A stretch of DNA of 64,000 nt, taken from Biomphalaria glabrata. Its lineage: Eukaryota > Mollusca > Gastropoda > Planorbidae. This document shows positions 11,945 through 24,019 of the stretch, one piece after another. The stretch lies in the NCBI RefSeq assembly GCF_947242115.1, contig NC_074711.1:6315934-6379933 (forward strand), given 5' to 3'. A program made the translations under genes and the position numbers. How positions within the stretch are numbered: the stretch's first letter is position 1; every line of letters starts with the position of its first letter. The notes below the pieces were generated by a model, which was given only the letters and a program-made list of their open reading frames with translations, was not told the origin of the DNA and ran no database searches.

Positions 11945-12118
11945 CAATGGACCTCATTGACTAATCGTAAACAAACAACATTTAGCCACGTGATTCTCTA
12001 TCTCGTCTATACAAATTACAATTTAATTTTAAGAAGAGAATGTCATCAAGTGACAGATTTTTCCTCGTTGTTTTATCAATATCATCTGGTGACTAAATGT
12101 TGTGAATGAGATCCATTA
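11945..12118. mobile_element. Fold-back MITE family A, full copy
   Basis: caatggacctcattgactaa at the left, gtgaatgagatccatt at the right, with gtaaacaaacaacatttagc and atctggtgactaaatgttg forming the inner arms. It carries an uninterrupted attttaag where the 10.4-kb copy has the TTAA MITE. Confidence 0.75.
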
Positions 12119-12119
12119 T

Positions 12120-12472
12120 AACGTCAACAAAATAATAGGCCTTCTCTGAATAACTAGAAATACTTTCTATAACATACCTCCTCAGATAATACTCAAAAGA
12201 TGTTGTTATGTTTAAACATCTTATAAAATATAGACGTTATTTAAAAAAAAAAAAAGAAACTTGTATGTAACATCAAGCAAGAGTGCGGGTTACTTTTTGA
12301 TACAAATACACTAGTTACTCCCCTTGGTATTGTATTGTAATATAATTGTACAATAGAAATAAACAGCCAATCACCCTGCGTCGTCTGCTTTGTATTGAGT
12401 CGCAATGACATTTTTTTCTCCTATTACATTTTGTTTTGGTAAATGTAAGAACCTAAGTTTATTAGATGTAAC
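12120..12472. other. Intergenic; short LINE tail at about 12227-12265
   Basis: cttataaaatatagacgtta followed by an A run resembles the minus-strand tail of the LINE family at 6251. Nothing else identified. Confidence 0.45.
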
Positions 12473-12530
12473 TCAGTGGCGTAGAACCTGTGCCGCGAAG
12501 GGGGTTCATATAAACACATGAAAGTGCCCG
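12473..12530. mobile_element. hAT MITE fragment
   Basis: cagtggcgtag followed by gtgc, gcgaagg and gggttca matches the inverted right end of the complete element at 53687-53970. The other end is missing. Confidence 0.55.
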
Positions 12531-12592
12531 TGCACCTGACCTTGCGGTATGAATATATATGTATCAAATATATCTTGTTTGTAGGTCTAGAC

Positions 12593-12736
12593 CAGCGGTT
12601 CTGAACCTTTTAAGCTCTGCGACCCCTCTTTACAATCCCCACTCTGCGGCGACCCCCAACCACACAGCAACAGAAGAATAGACAAAAACAATCCATATGT
12701 CTTAGGCGACCCAGGCTAATCGTCAATCGACCCCTG
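12593..12736. mobile_element. hAT MITE, internally shortened, with perfect TSD
   Basis: Starts cagcggttctgaacc and ends cgacccctg, flanked by gtctagac at 12585-12592 and 12737-12744. It is related to the 7947 and 40073 copies, but its right terminal repeat is shortened. The intact duplication shows it inserted, or was trimmed and still moved, in this form. Confidence 0.85.
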
Positions 12737-12978
12737 GTCTAGACGGATGAGTAGAACGTAACTTGGCAGATGTATTGATAGATACAAGATGGCTACATTT
12801 GAGTTGTGTCACTCAACAATCTGTCGGAAGGTGGCCAACAATTACTTCCTTGAGCCCGGGTCCATGGATACCTTACAACTCTCCTGCCTAGATGTATATT
12901 TAAAATATTAGTTTTTTTTTTTTTACTAAGGAGGTATGAGGATTAAACTAATATGAGAAGAATAAAAAGGAATGCATT

Positions 12979-15130
12979 ATGTTTACATGTGTCTCTGTCT
13001 TTCTTGCTGACATTGTCTCATGTGTCTCCGTCTTCCTTGCTGACATTGTCTCATGTGTCTCCGTCTTTCTTGCTGACATTGTCTCATGTGTCTCCGTCTT
13101 CTGTGCTGACATTGTCTCGTGTGTCTCTGTATCCTTGCTAACATTGTCTCATGTGTCTCCGTCTTCCTTGCTGACATTGTCTCATGTGTCTCCGTCTTCC
13201 TTGCTGACATTGTCTCGTGTGTCTCCGTCTTCCTTGCTGACATTGTCTCATGTGTCTCCGTCTTCCTTGCTGACATTGTCTCATGTGTCTCCGTCTTCCT
13301 TGCTGACATTGTCTCATGTGTCTCTGACTTCCTTGCTGACATTGTCTCATGTGTCTCCTTCTTCCTTGCTGACATTGTCTCGTGTGTCTCTGTCTTCCTT
13401 GCTGACATTGTCTCATGTGTCTCTGTCTTCCTTACTAACATTGTCTCATGTGTCTCCGTCTTCCTTGCTGACATTGTCTCATGTGTCTCTGACTTCCTTC
13501 CTGACATTGTCTCATGTATCTTCGCCTTCCTTGCTGACATTGTCTCATGTGTCTCCGTCTTTCTTGCTGACATTGTCTCATGTGTCTCCGTCTTCTGTGC
13601 TGACATTGTCTCATGTGTCTCCTTCTTCTTTGCTGACATTGTCTCGTGTGTCTCTGTCTTCCTTGCTGACAATGTCTCATGTGTCTCTGTCTTCCTTACT
13701 AACATTGTCTCATGTGTCTCCGTCTTCCTTGCTGACATTGTCTCATGTGTCTCCTTCTTCCTTGCTGACATTGTCTCATGTGTCTCCGTCTTCCTTGCTG
13801 ACATTGTCTCATGTGTCTCCGTCTTCCTTGCTGACATTGTCTCATGTGTCTCTGACTTCCTTGCTGACATTGTCTCATGTGTCTCCTTCTTCCTTGCTGA
13901 CATTGTCTCGTGTGTCTCTGTCTTCCTTGCTGACAATGTCTCATGTGTCTCTGTCTTCCTTACTAACATTGTCTCATGTGTCTCCGTCTTCTGTGCTGAC
14001 ATTGTCTCGTGTGTCTCTGTATCCTTGCTAACATTGTCTCATGTGTCTCCGTCTTCCTTGCTGACATTGTCTCATGTGTCTCCGTCTTCCTTGCTGACAT
14101 TGTCTCGTGTGTCTCCGTCTTCCTTGCTGACATTGTCTCATGTGTCTCCGTCTTCCTTGCTGACATTGTCTCATGTGTCTCCGTCTTCCTTGCTGACATT
14201 GTCTCATGTGTCTCTGACTTCCTTGCTGACATTGTCTCATGTGTCTCCTTCTTCCTTGCTGACATTGTCTCGTGTGTCTCTGTCTTCCTTGCTGACAATG
14301 TCTCATGTGTCTCTGTCTTCCTTACTAACATTGTCTCATGTGTCTCCGTCTTCCTTGCTGACATTGTCTCATGTGTCTCTGACTTCCTTCCTGACATTGT
14401 CTCGTGTGTCTCTGTCTTCCTTGCTGACATTGTCTCATGTGTCTCCGTCTTCCTTGTGACATTGTCTCATGTGTCTCTGACTTCCTTGCTGACATTGTCT
14501 CATGTGTCTCCTTCTTCCTTGCTGACATTGTCTCGTGTGTCTCTGTCTTCCTTGCTGACAATGTCTCATGTGTCTCTGTCTTTCTTACTAACATTGTCTC
14601 ATGTGTCTCCGTCTTCTGTGCTGACATTGTCTCGTGTGTCTCTGTATCCTTGCTAACATTGTCTCATGTGTCTCCGTCTTCCTTGCTGACATTGTCTCAT
14701 GTGTCTCCGTCTTCCTTGCTGACATTGTCTCGTGTGTCTCCGTCTTCCTTGCTGACATTGTCTCATGTGTCTCCATCTTCCTTGCTGACATTGTCTCATG
14801 TGTCTCCGTCTTCCTTGCTGACATTGTCTCATGTGTCTCTGACTTCCTTGCTGACATTGTCTCATGTGTCTCCTTCTTCCTTGCTGACATTGTCTCGTGT
14901 GTCTCTGTCTTCCTTGCTGACATTGTCTCAAGTGTCTCTGACTTCCTTCCTGACATTGTCTCATGTATCTTCGCCTTCCTTGCTGACATTGTCTCATGTG
15001 TCTCCGTCTTCCTTGCTGACATTGTTTCATGTGTCTCCGTGTTCTGTGCTGACATTGTCTCATGTGTCTCCGTCTTCCTTGCTGAAATTGTCTCATGTTT
15101 CTCCGTCTTCCTTGCTGACATTGTCTCAAA
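12979..15130. repeat. 33-bp satellite, about 65 units, with higher-order repeats
   Basis: Unit cttgctgacattgtctcatg plus tgtctccgtcttc with diagnostic variants (tctgacttc, tccttcttc, tgtatcc, ttctgtg). The rare tgtatccttgctaac variant recurs ending near 13140, 14030 and 14655. The surrounding unit order repeats too, giving higher-order periods of about 890 and 625 bp (27 and 19 units less one or two bases). Long frames are open on both strands (VFLADIVSCVS or TLSHVSPSSLL on plus, ARKTETHETMS on minus) only because 33 is a multiple of three. I see no evidence that it is a gene. Confidence 0.93.
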
Positions 15131-15283
15131 CTTGCCTGTAGGATTTTTGAAAGTCTATATCGTCTTGTCACATGACTACATCTTATTATCTAAGCTTTGA
15201 CATCTCATAAAATACAGACGGTGCGTCCTACGCGTGTCCCTAAGTCACTCTAGTCATTGTAACATTTCTGTGCATATTATCAA

Positions 15284-15340
15284 ATGGACGGACTGGGTGT
15301 CCGAATCGGCCCGGGCATTACCAAACGATTCGGATCACAA
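15284..15340. mobile_element. Fragment of hAT-like element (cggactgg family)
   Basis: ggacggactgg, then gaatcggcccgggcatta, resembles the left end of the complete element at 62445-62900. Confidence 0.45.
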
Positions 15341-15544
15341 CTTGATCGCATATGATATGCGTAAAACTGAAGGCATGTGTGTAAACGTGGGTTTAATTAA
15401 CGTATTTGCACATGTAAATAGACCTAGGGGCTATAGGAAATCTCTAATTTGGAAAAATAAGATCTACAGTGCTATCGCGATCTTAAATAATCTATTACAT
15501 TATTTTGATAGAACTAAGAGTAAAGCGTAACACTTGATGTCTAT

Positions 15545-15655
15545 GCGTGTGTTATGCGCTCTGGAGCGTCGTTCGCGATGTGCTCGGGTTCAAACACTGT
15601 CCATCGCCCACTCCCCCCCCCCCCCAATCCCGGCCGTCTTGTGGGATTTTTTTCG
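15545..15655 (+). mobile_element. tRNA-derived SINE fragment
   Basis: tatgcgctctggagcgtcgt, a B-box-like gggttcaaacac, a C run and ccggccgtcttgtggga follow the order of the SINE at 52189. A (TA)n tract follows at about 15720-15785. Confidence 0.6.
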
Positions 15656-15835
15656 CTATTTTGAAGTTACAACTAATTCGCGTAAAACACAAAAAAAAAA
15701 ACAACCAAAAAAACAATATATATATATATATAGCCTATATATATTGTTATGTATTAATCACATAACTATATATATATATATATTCGAATACGAATTTGTT
15801 TCGTTTTTCAGTCTAGATATAATAGATATAGGTCT

Positions 15836-16066
15836 GTGGTAAGCAAATTCAAAGGATACGAAAGGTCCCTCATCAACAAACTACTCGCTGACGTTTGTGT
15901 CCAAAACCATTTCGTGTCAAAGTCTTTATCACCAGCCTTCAAATTGAAACTCTGCAAAGCGTTCTTGTGTCATGATGCTTTTCAGCCTGTTCGTCATATG
16001 TGGAATCGTGCAGAAACCTCATTTCACAAGTTACTTGCAAATATTAGCCTACAGTATTGGCATTAA
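15836..16066 (+). other. Unrecognised 76-codon frame
   Basis: The frame encodes a Lys/His/Phe-rich peptide with a segment AFLCHDAFQPVRHMWNRAE and ends LLANISLQYWH. I do not recognise the family. Downstream DNA in the same frame contains stops with further protein-like stretches, so it may be a decayed transposon gene. It could also be chance. Confidence 0.25.
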
Positions 16067-17500
16067 CTCAAAAACCTAGCCGATGATTTCAAAATACCCT
16101 GCGCCTTAATTAATAATACCTTCAATTCATTAAGGGCCATACAGTTCATACAAGACAGGACTCCACAATAGCCATCGTCCTTATATTCTGAGTGTCATAT
16201 TTCTATTCATCAATTCGTGACGTAAATTGTTAATGCCATCTCGGGTAGGCCAAGGTCAAGTGGCATTATTGTTTCATGACACCACTCTACTGTTTCGTGA
16301 TCGCATTTAGAGACAACATGGCGAGGACATCAGTACTGTAATTTTACTGCGTCTCTTGGCAGAGGAGTCCACTAATTTTAGCGTTTCATCTCTCATTTTT
16401 TTTTACCCTTTCCTTTCGATTTCTATTTAGTTACAAGTTTAACTGTTTAAATAGTAATTGTGATTAATCAATGACTACTGCCAGAAACATAGAAACTAAT
16501 TACTGTAGTAACAACTGACGCGCCGGGGTGTTTCAAGAACGTAAGATAAGTTTATTGACATGAAATTAAAATAGAAAAAATATAAATGTACTCTATACAA
16601 TAGCAACATGAGTTAGTTCAACAGTTTTGCAAAATAAAAAATAATAATAAAAATCTGTCATCATCGTAGCTGAGAAATCCTGGGATCTTGCGACGAACTG
16701 ACCAATCCAATTATATACCGGTAATGCAAGTTAGACAAGACATCCATCTATATTACAGTGATTACAGTATAGACCCCAGGGGTCTACGAAGACTTCAAAG
16801 GGGTCTACGGCAGTAACAAAATAAATTGGGGGGGGGGGTCTACGTAGTGGATCTCATTTAAACATGTCCATTCATGAAATTAACTCATATACACAATATT
16901 GAAACGTAATTAGCTGATGCTATTTTTGTTGTTGTTGAATCAATTTATGTAATACATATTAGATTTTATTTTGGTTCATTTTAATTTGAATTTCATCAAT
17001 GAATGGCCTAGAAATCAGAAAAAAAAATCTGAACTTGATGAGTTTTTTTTTTTATTTTAAGTTCAGGGACAAGATTTAGATTCACATATGTTCCACTTCA
17101 ATAGAACTATAAAAAAATATAGGTCTTAAGTTGTTTATTAATCTCTTAATGAGTAAAGAGGATTGAAACTCACAGAAGTACGGTTTACTGGTATAAGCGA
17201 ATCCATTATTTCGGAATATGTGACTAGTATTACACAGTTAAGTATCTATGTATAGGCCTATAATTCTCTTCATGGTCAACCATGCCTGACACCAACAAAA
17301 GTCATGGAAGATAACTCTTTTATTTCTGCAAGTCGGACTAGAGTTACCTCACTTAATTTTTTCGTCGAAAAAAAAAAGGGTGGGGGAGAACAGGGATTGC
17401 GAAGGGCTCAGTTTGGGTAGGGATACGGATAATAAGTGAAAACTAAGAGTTTGTATTAGAAAATAAATTCGTCTTTGCATTCTATTCATTCTTTACTACA
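16067..17500. other. Intergenic; possible LINE tail and small hAT-like piece
   Basis: At about 16543-16640, agataagtttattgacatga resembles the minus-strand 3' end of an L2-type LINE. At about 16762-16850 there is a ggggtctacg repeat block with a G run, perhaps a MITE. No genes seen. Confidence 0.4.
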
Positions 17501-17503
17501 TAC

Positions 17504-17691
17504 AGCATAGAAATTTTCCATAGTTTGGGGTCCCGGAGGGAAGCTTAAACTCTTTGGGGGCCCCTACATTTAACGTAATATTTCATTTTTAATGTAAAAA
17601 AAACACTCATTTGGGGGCCCCCCTTAAGTCGGGGCCCGGGGCGACATTCAAATTCTCCCCCCTCTTCCCCCCACCCTAGATACGCCACTGA
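17504..17691. mobile_element. Degenerate MITE related to 58107-58297
   Basis: aactctttgggggcccct, taatgtaaaaaaaacac and gggggcccc occur in the same order as in the 58.1-kb element. The right end is tacgccactg. The left terminal repeat is eroded. Confidence 0.65.
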
Positions 17692-17699
17692 CGTACAAA

Positions 17700-18435
17700 T
17701 TACTTTCCAAGCCTTGCGTGAAGCGAAGTCATACAGCATATCATACTAATTCTGTTTCCTACATAGATCACGCTCAGTAGCAAGAATTACCAAATGTTTC
17801 AATCTATCTTCGAGAATTGTTGACTTAAAGTAATTCTTCATTAGTTTTGAGGCGCGAGAAGCTTCTTTCACGAACTACATTCCACAATTACGGGTATTGT
17901 ATAATGCGTTTCGTTTTTTTTTATCGCGCGTAGGATTGGCGTTTTCCATATTGAATGACACCCCAAAAGGACAATTTTGTCTATATTTCAGATTTGTATG
18001 AGTTTTCAAAAGATTTTAATAATTTCCGGAGATTTCCAGGACTTTTTCGTATATTTTGCAATTTCCGGAGATTTCCAGGAGCTCCTGGTAAATCAGGCGG
18101 CAACGGAAAATCTGTTATAAGTTATAAAATGGTTTGATTTAATAATTTACACCTAGAATTAGCGTGGGGCCTATGAAAGTGCGGGGCCCACTGCGAACAC
18201 ATAGGCTGCAGTGACCTACGGCCGGCCCTGCAAAATAGCGACGCATGCTACGCCGCGGGTCGACTAGTGTAAAGATATTTTATAAGAGTTAAGACGAGGC
18301 CTATCACTATAACGTTTTTTTTTACCTATACCTTAGTCTGTTGGACCGTTGGGGCACCATGCAAGATTTGTCAACCGTCTTTCTCCATTCCACTCTGTCA
18401 TTTGCCTTAGATAGAACCTCTTTTAATGGGCTTTA
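17700..18435. other. Intergenic DNA, nothing firm
   Basis: A short local duplication of atttccggagatttccagga lies at about 18022-18081. No gene seen. Confidence 0.45.
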
Positions 18436-18437
18436 CT

Positions 18438-18528
18438 GACACTTAATGTGGCCCATTTGGTAAGCCTACCGCCCCATTAAGGTACCGACCCAAAGGGTAT
18501 TTGCCCATACAGTCAGTCCACCCCTGAA
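18438..18528. mobile_element. Remnant of hAT-like element (cggactgg family)
   Basis: gtggcccatttgg, taccg, gggtatttgcccata and agtccacccctga match the right end of the 62445-62900 element with decay. Confidence 0.5.
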
Positions 18529-18624
18529 TATACAGCTTCTAAGATTGAAGAAGATTGTTTTACATGGTAACCCACAGGTCAATGTGCTACTTTATTTAAA
18601 AAAAAAACGTATTACGTCTCCTAA

Positions 18625-18885
18625 AAGTCAAATCTAGAGAGTCTAACGACAGACAAATCTAGAGAGTCTAACACAGACAAATCTAGAGAGTCTAACGACA
18701 GACAAATCTAGAGAGTCTAACACAGACAAATCTAGAGAGTCTAACACAGACAAATCTAGAGAGTCTAACGACAGACAAATCTAGAGAGTCTAACACAGAC
18801 AAATCTAGAGAGTCTAACGACAGACAAATCTAGAGAGTCTAACGACAGACAAATCTAGAGAGTCTAACGACAGACAATCTCCAGT
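18625..18885. repeat. 23-25-bp minisatellite, about 11 units
   Basis: Units acagacaaatctagagagtc plus taac, alternating between forms with and without an extra ga before cagac. They are nearly identical, so the array is young. Confidence 0.92.
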
Positions 18886-18889
18886 TACT

Positions 18890-19780
18890 TATTCGGCTGT
18901 GTGCTTTGGCTTCTTTATGTGTGTACATTCATCTACAACAAGGGAAAAATATGCTACCGGTACTGACTAGATGCACGTGTTTGAGTAACTTATTGATAAC
19001 ATGAGACAGGTATGTCACAATTAACAAAGTAAACAGAAAGATTGTTAAGGTCAAAGTTTTGACAGGGGGGGGGGGAAGTAACTCTCTACATGTAAGAAAG
19101 ACAGAGGGAGGGAAAGGTAACTCTCTCTACATGTAAGAAAGACAAATGGATTTTCTGAGCTCTGGCTAATCCTGTTTGGGCCATAACTCACATGATAAAC
19201 TGATTCAGTGAAAATACTTATTCTTTTAAGCAACCATTTATCTTTCTTGAAATGATTGATTAGTTCAAAATGTTTTATATCATAGTATATTGCTGTACTC
19301 AGTGGCGCAGATTCGTGTATTATCATAGACTATGAATAATTATGCAAAATTTCAACTTGATCCGAGAGTGGAAAAGGATTAAATCCATACATACATCTAC
19401 ATCTCTCATTAAGTAGCATTTATTCCACTTGTTTTCATATCAAACAAAATAGGCAATCACTAACAATTAATTAACTAATTGGTTATTTGTTTGATTGATT
19501 CATGTCTTGTCAGGTTTAATAAATAATTGTGTAAAGTTTCAACTTGATCCGAGAATGTGAAATGGGAGAAAAAAACATGTTCCAACTTTGTACCAGACAG
19601 ACAGTGTAGATATAAGCTTTGTAAAAAAAAAAACACATTTAAACAGTTAACTGAAGAATTAAATGTTTCAATTGTAATAAACTGGCTCAATTTTAAATAA
19701 AACAATATTAGTTATGAGATCTAGAGTTCTCTTGTGAGCATATACTCTGCAACTACATTAGATCGCTGAAATATATTTAT
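18890..19780. other. AT-rich intergenic DNA
   Basis: A short duplication of ggaaaggtaactctct-type words around 19070-19140. No gene seen. Confidence 0.45.
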
Positions 19781-19868
19781 AAAAAAGGAAACATATATTC
19801 TTAACATTTTTCATCATAACATTATTAGCAGTAAAAGAAACAATACTATATATGAATAAAGTTTGTGC
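19781..19868. repeat. Source copy of an 88-bp block duplicated into the satellite
   Basis: The block from aaaaaaggaaacatatattc to aataaagtttgtgc is repeated almost exactly at 20258-20344, inside the following satellite. Confidence 0.85.
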
Positions 19869-20047
19869 TTATTCCTAAAAAAAAAACAATATTTAAAGCC
19901 TTGATATTAAAACATATCCCTTTGGTCTTCTCCTATATGTATGAAATTTAAAAAAAATCATTGTTTAGATACGGAGTTCCCAGGGTATGTGGGATTACAA
20001 CAATTATATCATCATATCCAGCTTGAGCTCAACAGTACCCGTACACA

Positions 20048-21515
20048 TTTCCATTGCCTACATTTCTTTTCAATTTCCATTGCCAACATTTCTTTTAAAT
20101 TTCCATTGCCAACATTTCTTTTAAATTTCCATTGCCTACTTTTCTTTTCAATTTACATTGCCAACATTTCTTTTAAATTTCCATTGCCTACTTTTCTTTT
20201 AAATTTCCATTGCCTACATTTCTTTTAAATTTCCGTTACCAACATTTCTTTTAAATTAAAAAAGGAAACATATATTCTTAACATTTTTCATCATAACATT
20301 ATTAGCAGTAAAAAAACAATACTATATATAAATAAAGTTTGTGCCATTGCGAACATTTCTTTTAAATTTCCATTGCCTACTTTTCTTTTAAATTTCCGTT
20401 ACCAACATTTCTTTTAAATTTCCATTGCCTACTTTTCTTTTCAATTTACATTGCCAACATTTCTTTTAAATTTCCATTGCCTACTTTTCTTTTAAATTTC
20501 CATTGCCTATATTTCTTTTCAATTTTCATTGCCAACATTTCTTTTAAATTTCCATTGCTTACTTTTCTTTTCAATTTCCATTGCCAACATTTCTTTTAAA
20601 TTTCCATTGCCTACATTTCTTTTAAATTTCCGTTACCAACATTTCTTTTAAATTTCCATTGCCTACATTTCTTTTTAAATTTCAATTGCCTACATTTCTT
20701 TTCAATTTCCATTGCCAACATTTCTTTTAAATTTCCATCTTTTAAATTTCCGTTGCCAACATTTCTTTTAAATTTCCATTGCCAACATTTCTTTTAAATT
20801 TCCATTGCCTACATTTCTTTTACATTTCCGTTGCCAACATTTCTTTTAAATTTCCATTGCCAACAACATTTCTTTTAAATTTCCATTGCCTACATTTCTT
20901 TTAAATTTCCATTGCCAACATTTCTTTTAAATTTCCATTGCCTACATTTCTTTTAAATTTCCATTGCCTATATTTCTTTTCAATTTCCATTGCCTACATT
21001 TCTTTTCAATTTCCATTGCCAACATTTCTTTTAAATTTCCATTGCCTACATTTCTTTTAAATTTCCGTTGCCAACATTTGTTTTAAATTTCCATTGCCTA
21101 CATTTCTTTTAAATTTCTGTTGCCAACATTTCTTTTAAATTTCTGTTGCCAACATTTCTTTTAAATTTCTGTTGCCTATATTTCATTTAAATTTCCATTG
21201 CCAACATTTCTTTTAAATTTCTGTTGCCTACATTTCTTTTAAATTTCTGTTGCCAACATTTCATTTAAATTTCCATTGCCTACATGTCTTTTAAATTTCT
21301 GTTGCCTACATTTCATTTAAATTTCCATTGCCAACATTTCATTTAAATTTCCATTGCCTACATTTCATTTAAATTTCCATTGCCTACATGTCTTTTTAAA
21401 TTTCCATTGCCTACATTTCTTTTAAAATTTCCATTGCCTACATTTCTTTTAAAATTTTCATTGCCTACATTTCTTTTAAATTTCTATTGCCTACATTTCT
21501 TTTAAATTTCTAAGT
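20048..21515. repeat. 26-bp satellite, about 53 units, interrupted once
   Basis: Unit atttccattgcctacatttc plus ttttaa, with variants caacat/tacat and ccgttg/ctgttg. The array is broken at 20258-20344 by a copy of the flanking block from 19781-19868, and resumes with no gap in pattern. Right-hand units are more varied, as usual at array edges. Confidence 0.93.
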
Positions 21516-21610
21516 ATCATAATGGTCAGATATAAAAAATAACAACATTGTCAACTAAGCATGTATATATTCTGCTAAACATAACATTGCAATCTCCTTT
21601 ACATAAAGAG

Positions 21611-21885
21611 ATACTCAGCATCACTGAGGTGTGTCATATGAGGCTTGCAGGACATGTTCTCCAACAAAATGAATTTCACATACCAAGAGGTGCCATGACA
21701 TGGAGGCCAATGTAAGGAAAGCACAAACAGGGACATCCTCGTATAACTTGGCGCCACACTTTCATGGAGGACCTTAGAGCAGTTGACACCAGATGGGAAG
21801 AGGCTTCAGACATTGCCAGCGACAGATCTTTGTGGAGACAGCTTGCTGCCCAATGTGCCCAATGTCGCTGGAAAATATAAGTCTA
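21611..21885 (+). mobile_element. LINE ORF2 C-terminal remnant
   Basis: Reading atactcagc onward gives MRLAGHVLQQ, then HPRITWRHTFMEDLRAVDT and SDRSLWRQLAAQCAQCRW, the C-terminal signature of many animal endonuclease/reverse-transcriptase LINEs (the region after the RT domain). One stop interrupts it near codon 40. RT and endonuclease domains are missing. DNA up to about 22085 is probably its 3' UTR and includes another gcagacagaggaagcgatg LINE word. Confidence 0.75.
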
Positions 21886-22286
21886 AGTAAGCACCATTGA
21901 ATGTGGTTGTCATTAAAGGCTATACAATGGCAAGAGGTAGACATTACTCTTTCTTTGTATGCATATGATTTGGACACACATTTATGAGCCACCACCTTGT
22001 TGGGGGCTGAGTTCATAGCAGGGCTTGTAACTACCTTTCTTCAGGCAGACAGAGGAAGCGATGGGAAGATAATGCCCTCAATAAATGCTAAGTACAGTTT
22101 TTAAAAAGCGTCAAGATATTTTTAACCAAATATTATTTAATTTGAATCAGTTGCCATTAAAAAACTAACTTTTACCCGTTATGTTTGAAAAGTAACTGAA
22201 AGTTATTTCTTAAGAATGTATCTAAAAATACATACAAAAGCCAGATTCATTCGAATGAGCCTATATATAAAGTCATATTGTAAATG

Positions 22287-23748
22287 TTATTTTACAAGTT
22301 TTTGATGTTCACGTGGAGCACAGTGTATGGTAATGGGCACAGAAGGTTGCAATATAGAACTGAAGTCATTTATGTGCAAGATCTCTGGGGTTGCTTTTGT
22401 AATGATGATTCTTTTAAAAATGTGAACTACTGCCAGCTTCATTTTCATCATGCCCAATTTCATGCCAATACAAAGTCTGGGTCCATGGCCAAAGGGCATG
22501 AAGGTAAAAGGGTTATAGGCTTCGAATGATGTGGATCCTGCTAAGAAGCGATCAGGGTTAAATTCATCAGGGTTCTTCCAATAATCTGGGTCACGTTGCA
22601 GATTATACACTGGAACAATTATAGCCGTTTTAGCGGGTAAGTCTAAATCAAACAATCTGGTTGGTTTACTGCATTCTCTGTGTATGACAGACAACGGCGG
22701 GTACATCCTCAAAGTTTCATTTATGGTCGCTTCTATGTAATTTAAGTTTTGACACAAGTCATAAGTTGGTTCCTGATCACCAATGACATCATCAATTTCT
22801 GCAATAATTTTCTCCATGACTTCTTTGTGAGTTGCTAATTCATACAGTAAAAACTGTAAGGTGCTTGATGCAGTCTCATAGCCAGCAATAAAAAGCATTA
22901 TGCCCTGTGCCACAAGCTCCTCTGACGTCAATTTGCCAGACCCTCCCTGAAGAACTACATCACTTTCTGCTTCCATTAGATTTTGAAGAATGTCATTTCT
23001 CTTTTCTTTATCTTCTTTCCTTTGGTCAATCATTTGTTTGATGTTTCGGTCGAAAAATTTCATATCATCACTTTTGAAGAAAGCAATACCAAATAATCTA
23101 TAAAAGTGACACATAAGGATAGGAAAAGAATGGACCAATATAGCTAACAATTGTACACCCCATTTGTAAATAAATAAGCTTCGCCCATGTCTGGTAAAAG
23201 GTTCATTTAAATTCTTGACAGAGTCCACATCAATACTGAAGCCTGTCCCAGTCACTACGTCTAATGCGAAGGCACCACAGTACAGTTTGGCTTCCCAGGG
23301 TGTTCCTTCTTCAGCCAACTTCAAGACATGCTCACCCAGCCTTGCAGCGCTTCTGTTCACAATAGCAACCATTGACTTTATCTTGCTGACGCTAAATGAT
23401 GGAGTCATGATGCCTCGTATTCGTTTCCAAACATCCCCTGTAGCAAAAAAAAGACCATATAAGACTTCTTTATTTATCAGGACATTATCATCGAAGGACA
23501 TTCGATCTCTAAAGTTATTAAAATCTTTCACAAAGATGTGTTTTATCCACTCTGGATCTGTAATGACTAGAGCAGGCATTCGAAAAAAGTATATGCCGTA
23601 TCTGCGACCATATTGAGACTGCCATTTAGAATAAGCAGCTCTGGCTCCCTTTGGGCTATATATCTCATGGACATTACCAAATATCAGTTTAGGTTCAGGA
23701 CCATGAATACCTAGTCGTTGCCATAATTTGAATGGATGCTTGAAATAC
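22287..23748 (-). CDS. Cytochrome P450, clan 3 (CYP3A-like), main exon
   Basis: The family comprises haem-thiolate monooxygenases anchored in the endoplasmic reticulum that oxidise lipids and xenobiotics with electrons from P450 reductase. This exon encodes about 486 residues. They run from YFKHPFKLWQRLG through the proline-rich hinge (HGPEP), I-helix AGYETASS, K-helix ETLRMYPP, the PERF-like FNPDRF and haem loop PFGHGPRLCIG to a TAA at 22287-22289. All landmark residues are present and there are no stops. It begins at a splice acceptor (ttacag, exon from 23748) in phase 2, matching the paralogues, so an anchor exon upstream (above 23748) is expected. I could not find it before the 40.6-kb paralogue. 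The frame's first ATG (23579) lies inside the domain and is not the start. Its closest relative in the window is the 40.6-kb gene. The substrate is unknown, and whether the gene is functional without a known first exon is open. Confidence 0.93.
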
Positions 23749-24019
23749 CTGTAACAATAAATGCATAATTATTAAACAATTTGAATGCGAAAGTATACAA
23801 CAAATTGTCAAAAATGAATACAGTAAAAATATATTTGAAAAAAAGAATGGAACAAAATTAAACCATTAGTTCCATAATTTATGGAAAAAATAACTGGTTT
23901 TATTTTATAACTGAATATTTAAATGGTTTTCAGATATATATATTTATAAGAAGCACTTGCAAAGGACTCAGAGTTGCTTCTGAAACTTCTAATTAAAAGC
24001 ATGAGAGATGCATTGATAT

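Noticed and set aside
12979-14656. Long open frames (up to 446 codons) over the satellite
   Set aside because: They are open on both strands because the unit is 33 bp and lacks stops; no unique flank, start or splice context.
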